Shown here: positions 19,401 through 25,932 of the stretch, piece by piece | How the letters are laid out: each line of letters starts with the position of its first letter | Numbering within the stretch: position 1 is the first letter of the stretch | Assembly (NCBI GenBank): GCA_002351725.1 | Contig: DEHD01000003.1 | Span: 12,388-69,714, forward strand | Source of the DNA: Prevotella sp. UBA2809 | Lineage (GTDB): Bacteria; Bacteroidota; Bacteroidia; Bacteroidales; Bacteroidaceae | Direction: 5' to 3' | DNA length: 57,327 nt | The notes under the pieces: generated by a model | Databases searched by the model: none | Told to the model about the DNA's origin: nothing | Seen by the model: only the letters and a program-made list of their open reading frames with translations | Program-made: the position numbers and the translations under genes

Positions 19401-20979
19401 TGGAACTTATCCGATAGTAGCGTCGGGCGCTGAAGCCAAGAACTACGAGATGAGCTATGTTGACGGTACACTGACGATTACGGATGATGTGACAGTAACG
19501 GCCAATTCGTACACAAGAGTTTATGGCGATGATAACCCCACATTCGAGTTTACAAGTGAGGGGGCAACCCTGAGTGGCACACCAGCTATTACCTGCAGTG
19601 CCACAGCAACATCGCCAGTAGGTACTTACGATATTGTCATTGCAAAGGGCGATATTACTAATAGCACAGTAACGTGTGTAAATGGAACCTTGACGATAAC
19701 CAAGGCACCGCTGACTATTACTGCAAAGAGTTACACCATCAAGCAAGGAAGGGCATTGCCAACACTTGAAGCAGAGTACTCTGGCTTTAAGAACAATGAA
19801 ACCGATACGGTATTCACTAAAAAACCGATTGTATCTACTAACGCCACATCGGATAGTGAGCCAGGAACCTATGACATCACTGTTAGCGGGGCTGAGGCTA
19901 CGAACTACGAAATGACGTATGTTAACGGTATACTGACCATCACAAAGAAAACCGAATCTTTTGATGGAATAGTACTTGTTGTGGAAGAAAATGGTAATAT
20001 TGACGATGCTTTTGAAAGCTGTGGAGGAAAGGCCGAGGTTGCCAAGACGATTGCTGCTGTCGTATGGAACGATTCTACAGAGCTGAAAGCAGAGATGCTT
20101 GATGGCATTAGCAATCCTAACCTGCTGATATACGTTGGCGACGAGAAACTGGCACCTTCAGGCTTTAACAACGTAGTCATAAATGGTGTGGCCAAGAACA
20201 TCAAACTTACTGATGGCGGTACTGGCAATTACAACTTCTATGTGCCACAGGAGTTCAAGGCCGACAGCATCAGCTACAATCGCGAGTTTAAGCAGGCCAC
20301 CCGCGATAGCGTAAGCCGTGGTTGGGAGGGTATCGCGCTGCCATTTACCGTTCAGACCTTTACTCACGAGGAGCATGGCAACATCAGTCCGTTTGGCAAC
20401 GATGCCTGCGATTATCACTTCTGGTTGCGTCAGCCCACTGAGAATGGTGTGGTGAGCGCCAAGACCATTGAGGCCAACAAGCCTTACATCATCAGTATGC
20501 CTAACAGCGATGAGTATGAACCGGAGTTTAATCATGCCGGGTGGATCACGTTTGCATCAGCCAATGTAACTGTCCCTGTTACAAAGGTGGAGAGCGTATG
20601 GTTAGGAGATTCTGCACAGATTGTTCCTACTTTCCAAAATATTGAGGCTTCACCTGATATCTATGTACTAAATGTAGGCGACTCTATTATGGACCAAACA
20701 GAGGGTAGCATCTTTATAAGCAACTATCGTTCGGCTCGTCCATTTGAAGTATACACATTCCATGAGCCCAGAAGTAACGAGACAAACATTTTTGGTTCAC
20801 GTATCATCAGCCTTTCTAGTCTGTTTGGCGGTAATGGCACTACTGGCGTAAATGACGCGATGAAGACTGCTGAGCCTAACGGCGAGACATGGTACGACAT
20901 GAATGGTCACCGCCTACAGGGTAAGCCTACTCGCAAGGGTGTTTACATCAAGAACGGTAAGAAGGTTGTTATAAAGTAA
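13480..20979 (+). CDS. Giant BspA-like surface protein with 26-residue LRR repeats and MBG-like domains
   Basis: 2499 residues. A signal peptide (1-24, ending PVSA) and a beta-rich N-domain (about 25-180) precede six modules (about 184-1847). Each opens with a strand like EPYAVLSSDNKTLTFYYD and a VGPF motif, continues with DUF285/BspA-type repeats (NVTDMSxMFxGCSSLTSLDVSxFNT, period about 24-26) and closes with GGAGTTYDENHTD, YAHIDGG and NPGYLT. Module 4 is much the longest. Residues about 1848-2162 are four MBG-like sandwiches alternating YGATNPKFEY and ITAKSYTIK types. The C-region ends with WYDMNGHRLQGKPTRKGVYI and a basic KNGKK tail like the GH43 at 276. Families of this type bind host or matrix proteins or act in co-aggregation. 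Repeat codons are AT-richer than neighbouring genes. Confidence 0.9.
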   Translation: MKKQLYIRLISLVALLSAILPVSANRIITKTEVYKFYGQDNDGYYSHDPETKEDNFNWTGDFDWADAASALYTFGNIYDYYNLWSKGTFPAVINKITINIGAAAYNESYPRISVNGDEQAIAYTNMLYDYYGDWNKINYYDYEFTNVSTSGYGGKINIRTNCDGQAEFFIRSITVEYDYEVPNEPYALLSNDNKTLTFYYDDQKDLNDYLSVGPFDDPEDQSWKDHKESITTVNFDNSFANYTALSSTRYWFYNCENLTKVNNTSNLKTSQVTDMVGMFSGCSKLTNPGVSSFNTSKVTKMGGMFNDCSSLVNLDITNFNTSKVTDMSLMFSGCSSLVSLDLSNFNTAAVTTMTHMFYGCTNLTTITVACEWNTDAVTESSDMFLDCTSIKGRKGTTYDANHIDKSYAHNDEGASNPGYLTDKLEVYAVKEPEGLVFYYDNKKKIRSYPMSVGPFSSFNAVSWHSHAYWLSKVRFDSSMAECTNITSTAYWFYGFTELTTIEGLEYLNTSNVTDMAGMFGHCYQMTSIDVSHFDTSNVTDMSAMFNMCYNLSSIDVSHFNTSNVTNMESMFNYCKKLTILDLSNFNTANVTNMSRMFESCQELKRLDLSNFNTYNVTNPWSMFSGCSSLTRIYVSDQWKASSLGYTSGMFSNCTSLVGGAGTVYDSNHTDGSYAHIDGGTDNPGYLTERGIEPYAVLSSDNKTLTFKYDMEWGANALSIGPFDGYSDRGWYDHREDITKVVFDDSFAQYTGLTSTFTWFDQSSNIATIEGLHNLNTENVVNMRSMFEECSSLTSLDLSNFNTAKVTDFGNMFAGCSNLATIYVGEGWSTEAVTEESTYMFASCTSLVGGAGTTYDENHTDIEYAHIDDTSNLGYLTDANLREPYAVLTDNDDDVTIDGVPGKGKTLTFYYDSKKEDRGGMNVGPFISMYSRNWNSNASSITSVVLDESFANCTSLTSTAYWFNKCKNLISIIGIENLKTTNVTDMEGMFSDCSSLTSLDVSGFNTTNVTDMEGMFSDCSSLTSLDVSGFNTTNVTDMTSMFAGCSGLTSLDVSRFNTTNVTRMNSMFSHCSGLTSLDVSNFKNDNVTTMSSLFSGCSSLTSLNVSNFNTTNATNMGFMFKDCSNLSSLDVSNFKTDNATRMSGMFSGCSSLTSLDVSGFNTANVTNMNSMFHGCYSLTSLDVSGFMTDNVTDMSRMFFGCSGLTSLDVSGFNTEKVTKMDYMFYGCSGLTSLDVSGFKTDNVTDMNSMFSDCSGLTSLDVSSFNTTNATTMGSMFSGCSSLTNLDLSSFNTANVKPDAANYYGIHYMFSDCSALTTIYVGDGWTTENLTEGGNVFNNCTALIGGQGTSYDADHTDYTYAHIDGGPLNPGYLTEKKYAYASLNEDNTVLTFYYDGHKMDRGGMSVGPFSEYSEKGWYDQKGTITKVVFDDSFTQYTELTSTFTWFDLCSNLATVEGLSNLNTENVLNMRSMFEACSSLTSLDLSNFNTAKVKDFGLMFAGCTNLTTIYVGEGWSTEGVTEESTYMFADCTSLVGGASTSYDDEHKDATYARIDGGEDNPGYLTGKILEPYAVLKDNDDEVIVDEVTVNGKTLTFYYDGQKTGRNGMSVGPFNDSNNQSWSNARESITSVVFDASFANCTTLTSTTLWFSGLENLNSIIGIENLNTANVTDMRSMFYGCSSLTSLDVSNFNTANVTNMACMFYDCSKLTNLDVSKFNTANVTNMTGMFMRCFGLTNLDVSNFKTANVTDMSTMFCYCPNLTSLDVSNFNTAKVKLMNYMFKDCSELTTIYVGSGWSTASVTDGENLFTGCVKLVGGDGTEYSADHVDASYAHVDGGEDNPGYLTDKYGVVITVKECTREYGATNPKFEYTTKGAAISGKPTISCGATATSPVGTYPITVSYTKAEGESMLNITCVNGSMTITKAPLTITAKSYTIKRGEEMPTLEATYTGLKNRETDTVFTKKPVISTVAKPDTLPGTYPIVASGAEAKNYEMSYVDGTLTITDDVTVTANSYTRVYGDDNPTFEFTSEGATLSGTPAITCSATATSPVGTYDIVIAKGDITNSTVTCVNGTLTITKAPLTITAKSYTIKQGRALPTLEAEYSGFKNNETDTVFTKKPIVSTNATSDSEPGTYDITVSGAEATNYEMTYVNGILTITKKTESFDGIVLVVEENGNIDDAFESCGGKAEVAKTIAAVVWNDSTELKAEMLDGISNPNLLIYVGDEKLAPSGFNNVVINGVAKNIKLTDGGTGNYNFYVPQEFKADSISYNREFKQATRDSVSRGWEGIALPFTVQTFTHEEHGNISPFGNDACDYHFWLRQPTENGVVSAKTIEANKPYIISMPNSDEYEPEFNHAGWITFASANVTVPVTKVESVWLGDSAQIVPTFQNIEASPDIYVLNVGDSIMDQTEGSIFISNYRSARPFEVYTFHEPRSNETNIFGSRIISLSSLFGGNGTTGVNDAMKTAEPNGETWYDMNGHRLQGKPTRKGVYIKNGKKVVIK
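16423..16578 (+). repeat. Near-perfect 78-bp tandem duplication inside the BspA-like gene
   Basis: Two adjacent copies (16423-16500 and 16501-16578) of one 26-residue repeat differ at a single base (GTGAGT versus GTAAGT). Other repeats in the gene are far more diverged, so this is a recent expansion that keeps the frame. Confidence 0.9.
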
Positions 20980-21025
20980 ATAAACTCGAGTTCTCTTGGT
21001 AAAGGACTCGAGTACGTAGTAAGGA

Positions 21026-21058
21026 AACAGCCTGTTCCCTCCGTGGGAATAGGCTGTT
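21026..21058 (+). terminator. Hairpin terminator after the BspA-like gene
   Basis: AACAGCCT pairs with AGGCTGTT, with TTCCC/GGGAA extending the stem around a TCCGT loop. There is no long T run. It sits between convergent genes 24 nt before the stop of the minus-strand peptidase and may serve both. A second short repeat pair (ACTCGAGT, at about 20984 and 21006) precedes it. Confidence 0.6.
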
Positions 21059-21082
21059 AGGTTAGGGCCTATCACAGAAGAA

Positions 21083-23590
21083 CTACTTTCTTTTCTTAGT
21101 AGTAGCCTTCTTCTTTGTAGTAGCAGTAGTTGCGGGTTTAGGAGTCTTGTCGACATAAGGAACCTGATTCATCAGAACCCAAGCCGATTCGTAGACAAAG
21201 TTCTTAAGAGCAGCAGGGAAGTCGGCCGACTCATTAAGGAACTTCTGAACCTCTGTCTTAGCCTCAGCACTCTTGTGTGGTGCAATAAGCGTTCTGGTCC
21301 AACGACCTGGGAATGCAAGACTATTTGTTTTCTGGATCTCTGGCAGTGCCTTAAGTCCTTCAACTATGTAGACATTACTCTGTGGTTCAAAGACATCCGA
21401 GTTCAACAGGCGCAACGCATTAAGAGCCCACTGCTCATTTACACGATTCTCGGCCTTAAGCAGACTCTTAAACACCTCTTCGCGAGCATTAGCATTTGGA
21501 TGAGTGGCCTTACTTACAAAATCGAACTCCTGACGCAACTCATCGTTACCAGCGGTGATAAGGCGATCGCGCTCTTTCTCAAGAATCTGATCACGACGTT
21601 CAGGACGGGTGATGGCCAGACGATAGGCAATCTCCATATAATCATGCTCATCAAGCACCTCTTCATTGTGACGATCCAGTATTGTCTGGAGTTTATCCAG
21701 CACCTCTGGCGAGATAGCGCTTGTGCCAAGCTTACGCAAAACAAGTTGGCGGCACTCCTTTGTTTTGTTCTCTCCCAGAAGGTCCATAATAACCAACTCA
21801 AGCGTATATCGCTGCTGCAGCGTAAGATCAGAAGCAATCTTGTGCATCTGGTCGATAGCCGTTTCCATTATCAGAGGATTCTTCTCACGCCCCAGAAAGC
21901 GGAACAGCTCACCAAAGTGCCTTGGATCAATCTTTCCCTGCAGATAGTTATCGTGGATAAGATTAAGCAAAGTGTAACGGTTGATATCATTACGAGTGGT
22001 AATCAGCTTGGTTGGCAGAATCTTCACGTAATTATCATCGAGTGTAAAGCGTCCGTAACCACGACCATCCTGATTAGGAATGATAAAACCAGGGGCACCA
22101 CCCTTCTGCTTGAATGTCATAGTAGGCTGCTGCATATCAACCTTGATAGTCTGTGCAACGCCAAGATTACTGATAACCTTAAGCTCAAACTTCTGGCGCC
22201 AGCAAAGTCCACGTCCGTATGGATCGGTCTGTGAAACAACAATCTGACCATCCTTATAAGCACAAGTGATAATAGGCATTCCCTTTTGTTTTACCCATAC
22301 ATCACTAAACTGACGAACACCAGCTGCAGGCGCCTGCTTGTCGAGAGTTTCAACAATCTGATCCCAGCTGATGTGGCTCAGATAATGATCGCGCAGACAC
22401 TGCTGCAGTCCCTTTTGCATGGCCTCAGCCCCCATCTCGTCTTCCATCATACGCATCATAACAGGACCCTTGCAATAGTTGATGTTGTCGTACCACAGAA
22501 TAGGATCATGAGGATTGTCAACCTCCTGAGCTATAGGGTGAGTAGCTTCGGTGCGATCCATAGCAATGGCATTTCGCATATAAGTATTCATAAAACTAAC
22601 CTCAACCTCATCCTTCTTGTACTGACTACGAGTAATCTTTGATGCCATAAAGTTAGCCAGAACCTCCTTAGCCCATGGCTCATCGATAGCAGTGATATTA
22701 CCGAACCAGATATGTGATGTTTCGTGAGCAATCAGCTCTGTGCGCTTCAACAGTTCTTCTTTCGATGGTTTCTTACCAAGTAAGATAGCTCTTTCGCTCA
22801 GAACGATATATCCACGACGTTCAAGGCCTCCAAGATCGAGACTTGGCAGAATAAAGATCACGCACTCTTTCTCGTAGGGATTTCCTATTCCTGTGTAACC
22901 CTCCATCCACTTCATTGACTTGGCAACCTCTTGGAACACCTGATCAATCTGCGCAACCTTGTCTGGTTCTGTCGCAGAATACAGTACTCGAAGATTTCGG
23001 CCATCGGTATTCGAAGTCTTTTCAAACAACTTACCTGTAATAAAGGTATAGTCAACAGGAGCCATTTTCTCTGCCATATCAACAGTTACCGATTTCCATC
23101 CTTCAGGAGCATTGATGGTGGTTTGATACTGAGCACGCATGTCATTATCATCGAAACATGGGAAGAGTGCACGCCCCTCATCGGCCTGTACCTGAGTGTA
23201 AACCACATTTCCGCTACGAGTTAAAGCCTTTTCCTGACTGGTGAAGTCGATGGCAACCTTATTAGTTCCTGGCTTGAACATCTTACCTGGTATGATAATC
23301 TGATCATTCTGAATCTTTACGTTAGCCTTTTTTCCTTTACCCTTATTGGCTTTATAAACCAATACATTACCAGGAGTTCCTTGAAAATCGAGCACAACAT
23401 CCTGTTTCGACTTAATATCGAATGTGATAGTTGCCTTTCCAGTAACCTTCTCCGATGGGTTCTCTGGAATATTAAACGAAAGTTGGTACAATATACCACT
23501 AATATTGCCCTTACGGTTGTCCGTCTGGGCATTTACACTAAGCACAACAATACTTAGAATCAACAAAAATAGACCTTTGATAGCTTTCAT
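21083..23590 (-). CDS. Exported M1-family metallo-aminopeptidase
   Basis: 835 residues from the ATG at 23590, giving a clean signal peptide (ILSIVVLSVNAQ); an ATG three codons earlier (23599) is also possible. Order: beta-saddle domain (about 30-220), thermolysin-like domain with zinc motif HETSH in ELIAHETSHIWFGN (about residue 290), and a helical C-terminal region. The third ligand is probably Glu in AKEVLANFMASK, the Bacteroidetes form of the motif, but it lies only 15 residues after HExxH instead of the usual 18. The GxMEN exopeptidase motif reads GGLER, keeping the Glu. The protein ends in a Lys/Thr-rich tail. It probably trims peptides in the periplasm or at the surface for amino-acid uptake. 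Confidence 0.88.
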   Translation of the reverse strand: MKAIKGLFLLILSIVVLSVNAQTDNRKGNISGILYQLSFNIPENPSEKVTGKATITFDIKSKQDVVLDFQGTPGNVLVYKANKGKGKKANVKIQNDQIIIPGKMFKPGTNKVAIDFTSQEKALTRSGNVVYTQVQADEGRALFPCFDDNDMRAQYQTTINAPEGWKSVTVDMAEKMAPVDYTFITGKLFEKTSNTDGRNLRVLYSATEPDKVAQIDQVFQEVAKSMKWMEGYTGIGNPYEKECVIFILPSLDLGGLERRGYIVLSERAILLGKKPSKEELLKRTELIAHETSHIWFGNITAIDEPWAKEVLANFMASKITRSQYKKDEVEVSFMNTYMRNAIAMDRTEATHPIAQEVDNPHDPILWYDNINYCKGPVMMRMMEDEMGAEAMQKGLQQCLRDHYLSHISWDQIVETLDKQAPAAGVRQFSDVWVKQKGMPIITCAYKDGQIVVSQTDPYGRGLCWRQKFELKVISNLGVAQTIKVDMQQPTMTFKQKGGAPGFIIPNQDGRGYGRFTLDDNYVKILPTKLITTRNDINRYTLLNLIHDNYLQGKIDPRHFGELFRFLGREKNPLIMETAIDQMHKIASDLTLQQRYTLELVIMDLLGENKTKECRQLVLRKLGTSAISPEVLDKLQTILDRHNEEVLDEHDYMEIAYRLAITRPERRDQILEKERDRLITAGNDELRQEFDFVSKATHPNANAREEVFKSLLKAENRVNEQWALNALRLLNSDVFEPQSNVYIVEGLKALPEIQKTNSLAFPGRWTRTLIAPHKSAEAKTEVQKFLNESADFPAALKNFVYESAWVLMNQVPYVDKTPKPATTATTKKKATTKKRK

Positions 23591-23649
23591 GTGACACATA
23601 ATTTATATATTTCTGTTTGCAAATATAGTCAAATATCTGCAAACTCAGT

Positions 23650-25014
23650 TCAAAAACGCCATATTTTTTTGTCTGATGGGCAAAAAAGATGCATTCGTTT
23701 ACCTTTTGACGGATGGACAAAAGCTATAGATTCTGCCTGAAGATACAACCTGTCGGCCTTATGTCCATACAGCTCATCACCAACAATCGGGCATCCCAGT
23801 CCCTCCTGGTGTGCGCAATGCATACGCAACTGGTGGGTGCGACCTGTATGAGGATAGAGGGCAAGGAGGGTTATTGGGTGATGGGTGGTTGGTGACAGGT
23901 GATGGCTTATCACTCTATACTCAGTGATTGCGCGTTTGCCGTGTTCGTGATCTACAATCTGACGTGGGCGGTTAAGCGGGTCGCTGCTAAGCGGAATATC
24001 AATGATACCATGTTCAGCTGTTATTTCGCCCTCTACTACAGCCAGATACTTCTTCTTGATGGTACGATTCACAAACTGTTCTTGCAGATGGTGATAAGCC
24101 TCAGCATTCTTTGCCACAAGCATTATGCCTGATGTAAGCATATCCAGTCGATGAGGCAACATAGAATCTGCCCATCGTTCCTTAGCCCAAGTAGCAACCG
24201 AATAATCATCGGCCTTACCTGGCACACTCAACATTCCTGATGGTTTGTATACAGCTGCAATAGCATCGTCCTCATATATAATCTCTACACCTTGATGCAG
24301 GAAGCCAGAGTTTTCCGGATCGTCATCAACATCAAGCCCTTGCATCATCCATGTGAGCACAGGTTTACATTTCCCTCTACATGCAGGATAAAACTCACCA
24401 TGATGACGAATCTCACTCTGCGGCGATGGTCCCCACCAGAACTCAGCCATACATATAGGCTTCAAGTGGTTCTTATAAGCATATTGTAACAATTTAGGAG
24501 CACAGCAATCGCCTGTACCACCTGGGGGTAACGGGTATTTCTTCTGTATCTTGGGATTCTGGTGATAATCGTGCCATATTTCTACCAAATCTCTCTCTTC
24601 ACCATTGGCGTTCAACATCCGATACTGTCGGAATAGCCACAACTGCAAATCCTGCGACATTTGGCGATTCAGGTGTTGGGTGTCGGGTGATGGGTGTTGG
24701 TTGAGTGCAGATATTTCGCGTTCTTTCTGCTTAAAATAGCCATCAGGCTTTTGGGCATCGAATACCGGAGGTACAAAATAATCCCAATCGTTACGTCCTT
24801 CAAGCAATCCAGAATATGCTGCAAGGAATCCTAACTTATCTTCGGATTCCACCACCAGCACACCAAACATCTTTCCTTCGGTAGGGTTTATCCTTGCTAT
24901 CTCCTGCTTCAACTCTTCGCAGGCTAACAAACAGAGCGGATGGGGTTCGTAACAGAAAGGCCAAGTGAACCGTTCTGGTTTCTCTATGTCGGTATGCAGC
25001 AGATGAAGAATCAT
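23650..25014 (-). CDS. RluA-family pseudouridine synthase with N-terminal extension
   Basis: 454 residues. The start at 25014 is set by an ATGA overlap with the stop of the kinase gene upstream. The catalytic domain occupies about residues 225-454 and has the RluA signature HRLDMLTSGIMLVAKN (catalytic Asp), NRTIKKKYLAVVEG and PHTGRTHQLRMHCAHQ. It should isomerise uridines in rRNA or tRNA; the target base is not readable. The N-terminal 200 residues (PFCYEPHPLCLLACEELKQE) are a domain common in Bacteroidetes homologues. Two low-complexity stretches (about residues 104-115 and 370-382) are encoded by a G-rich repeat also found between rpsI and rpsB. Confidence 0.88.
   Translation of the reverse strand: MILHLLHTDIEKPERFTWPFCYEPHPLCLLACEELKQEIARINPTEGKMFGVLVVESEDKLGFLAAYSGLLEGRNDWDYFVPPVFDAQKPDGYFKQKEREISALNQHPSPDTQHLNRQMSQDLQLWLFRQYRMLNANGEERDLVEIWHDYHQNPKIQKKYPLPPGGTGDCCAPKLLQYAYKNHLKPICMAEFWWGPSPQSEIRHHGEFYPACRGKCKPVLTWMMQGLDVDDDPENSGFLHQGVEIIYEDDAIAAVYKPSGMLSVPGKADDYSVATWAKERWADSMLPHRLDMLTSGIMLVAKNAEAYHHLQEQFVNRTIKKKYLAVVEGEITAEHGIIDIPLSSDPLNRPRQIVDHEHGKRAITEYRVISHHLSPTTHHPITLLALYPHTGRTHQLRMHCAHQEGLGCPIVGDELYGHKADRLYLQAESIAFVHPSKGKRMHLFCPSDKKIWRF
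23871..23905. repeat. G-rich dispersed repeat inside the pseudouridine synthase gene
   Basis: Plus-strand TTGGGTGATGGGTGGTTGG and neighbouring bases resemble the repeat at 24671-24703 and the inverted repeat arms at 42796-42819/42910-42933. On the coding strand it gives the His/Thr/Pro-rich stretch LSPTTHHPITL between conserved RluA motifs. Confidence 0.55.
24671..24703. repeat. G-rich dispersed repeat, second copy in the pseudouridine synthase gene
   Basis: Contains GTGTCGGGTGATGGGTG followed by TTGG. Over 24 nt it matches the arm at 42796 with three mismatches by eye. It encodes NQHPSPDTQHLNRQ in the N-terminal domain. Confidence 0.6.
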
Positions 25015-25823
25015 AGCAAATCGAGGCATTTCTCAATGGGGATACCACGATTTTTATCTTCTGTATCCTTATAGCGCTCAATCATGCGGAACACGGTATC
25101 CATCGCTGTGCGAGTACTGACCTTAAGACTCTCGCCATTCAACAGATGCCCAATCAACACGGCAGAAAAGATATCACCAGTGCCATGAAACAAGCCTGGA
25201 ATCTCATGATATTCCAAGTGGAAATAGCTATCGTCGAAATGATTATAACCCACAACAGCATTGCGTCCGTCTACCTTACAACTGGTGATAAGGGCAGATT
25301 TTGTTCCAATCTTACGCAGACTGTCAAGCAGGTCGCCAGCCTCTTCCCAGCTTATGCCCTCCATCTTTATGGGCGTATTGGTGAGATAGCAGGCCTCTGT
25401 ATAATTAGGAAATGTAAGATGAGCCACCGACACCATCTCGCGCATCAGCTCAACCTGGCGTTCAGTCATTCCGTTATACAGCCTACCGCCATCTCCAAGA
25501 ATAGGATCAACGAACACCGTAGTACCCTGTTCACCTTGTTCCTTACAATATCCTGCAACTAACTTTGCCTGTTCATCACTGAACATCAATCCTGTACAGA
25601 TGGCATCGAAGCCAAAGCCCAACTCTTTCCATACGGGTAGTGTTCCACGGATATAATCGGTTGTGTCCTGGATGTTGAACTTACCATAGTCGAGGGTATT
25701 AGACACAAGTGCCGTAGGCAGACTGTACGTAGGAATACCTAAGTATGACAAGATAGGCAACATGGCTCCCATACCCACCTTACCATAGCCCGCAATGTCG
25801 TTAATTAGCAAAATCTGTTTCAT
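25011..25823 (-). CDS. Pyridoxamine/pyridoxal kinase of the PdxY/ribokinase-like type
   Basis: 270 residues from the ATG at 25823, the first start that gives the canonical beginning MKQILLINDIAGYGKVG; an upstream in-frame start would add 34 unrelated residues. Family marks: SNTLDYGKF, FVDPILGDGGRLYNGM (substrate/phosphate region) and the catalytic GLFHGTGDIFSAVLIGHLLNG with the Asp of GTGD. The enzyme phosphorylates pyridoxal or pyridoxamine in vitamin B6 salvage. Its stop overlaps the start of the pseudouridine synthase by 4 nt (ATGA), so the two are coupled. Confidence 0.88.
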   Translation of the reverse strand: MKQILLINDIAGYGKVGMGAMLPILSYLGIPTYSLPTALVSNTLDYGKFNIQDTTDYIRGTLPVWKELGFGFDAICTGLMFSDEQAKLVAGYCKEQGEQGTTVFVDPILGDGGRLYNGMTERQVELMREMVSVAHLTFPNYTEACYLTNTPIKMEGISWEEAGDLLDSLRKIGTKSALITSCKVDGRNAVVGYNHFDDSYFHLEYHEIPGLFHGTGDIFSAVLIGHLLNGESLKVSTRTAMDTVFRMIERYKDTEDKNRGIPIEKCLDLL

Positions 25824-25914
25824 TTCGGCTGCAAAGTTACAAAGAAAATAAGAATTAAGAATTCTTTTTTGAGAAAAAGCGGCAGAGCCGAGCGAAGAAT
25901 TAACAAAAAATGTG

Positions 25915-25922
25915 TAACTTTG
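25915..25922 (+). promoter_or_regulatory. -7 box of the helicase gene
   Basis: TAACTTTG followed by CA, 10 nt before the ATG at 25933, matches the Bacteroidetes -7 element. No TTTG lies at the right distance upstream. The start codon would be only a few bases into the transcript. Confidence 0.5.
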
Positions 25923-25932
25923 CAACCGATTT

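Noticed and set aside
13480..20979. Horizontal transfer of the BspA-like gene because of its AT-richer codons
   Set aside because: Repeat proteins rich in Asn, Thr and Ser are expected to be AT-richer, the flanking genes are of normal composition and its C-terminal part uses codons like its neighbours; not enough to claim transfer.
21275..22234. Plus-strand open frame opposite the M1 peptidase
   Set aside because: The minus-strand gene has the zinc motif and signal peptide; the plus frame has no family features.
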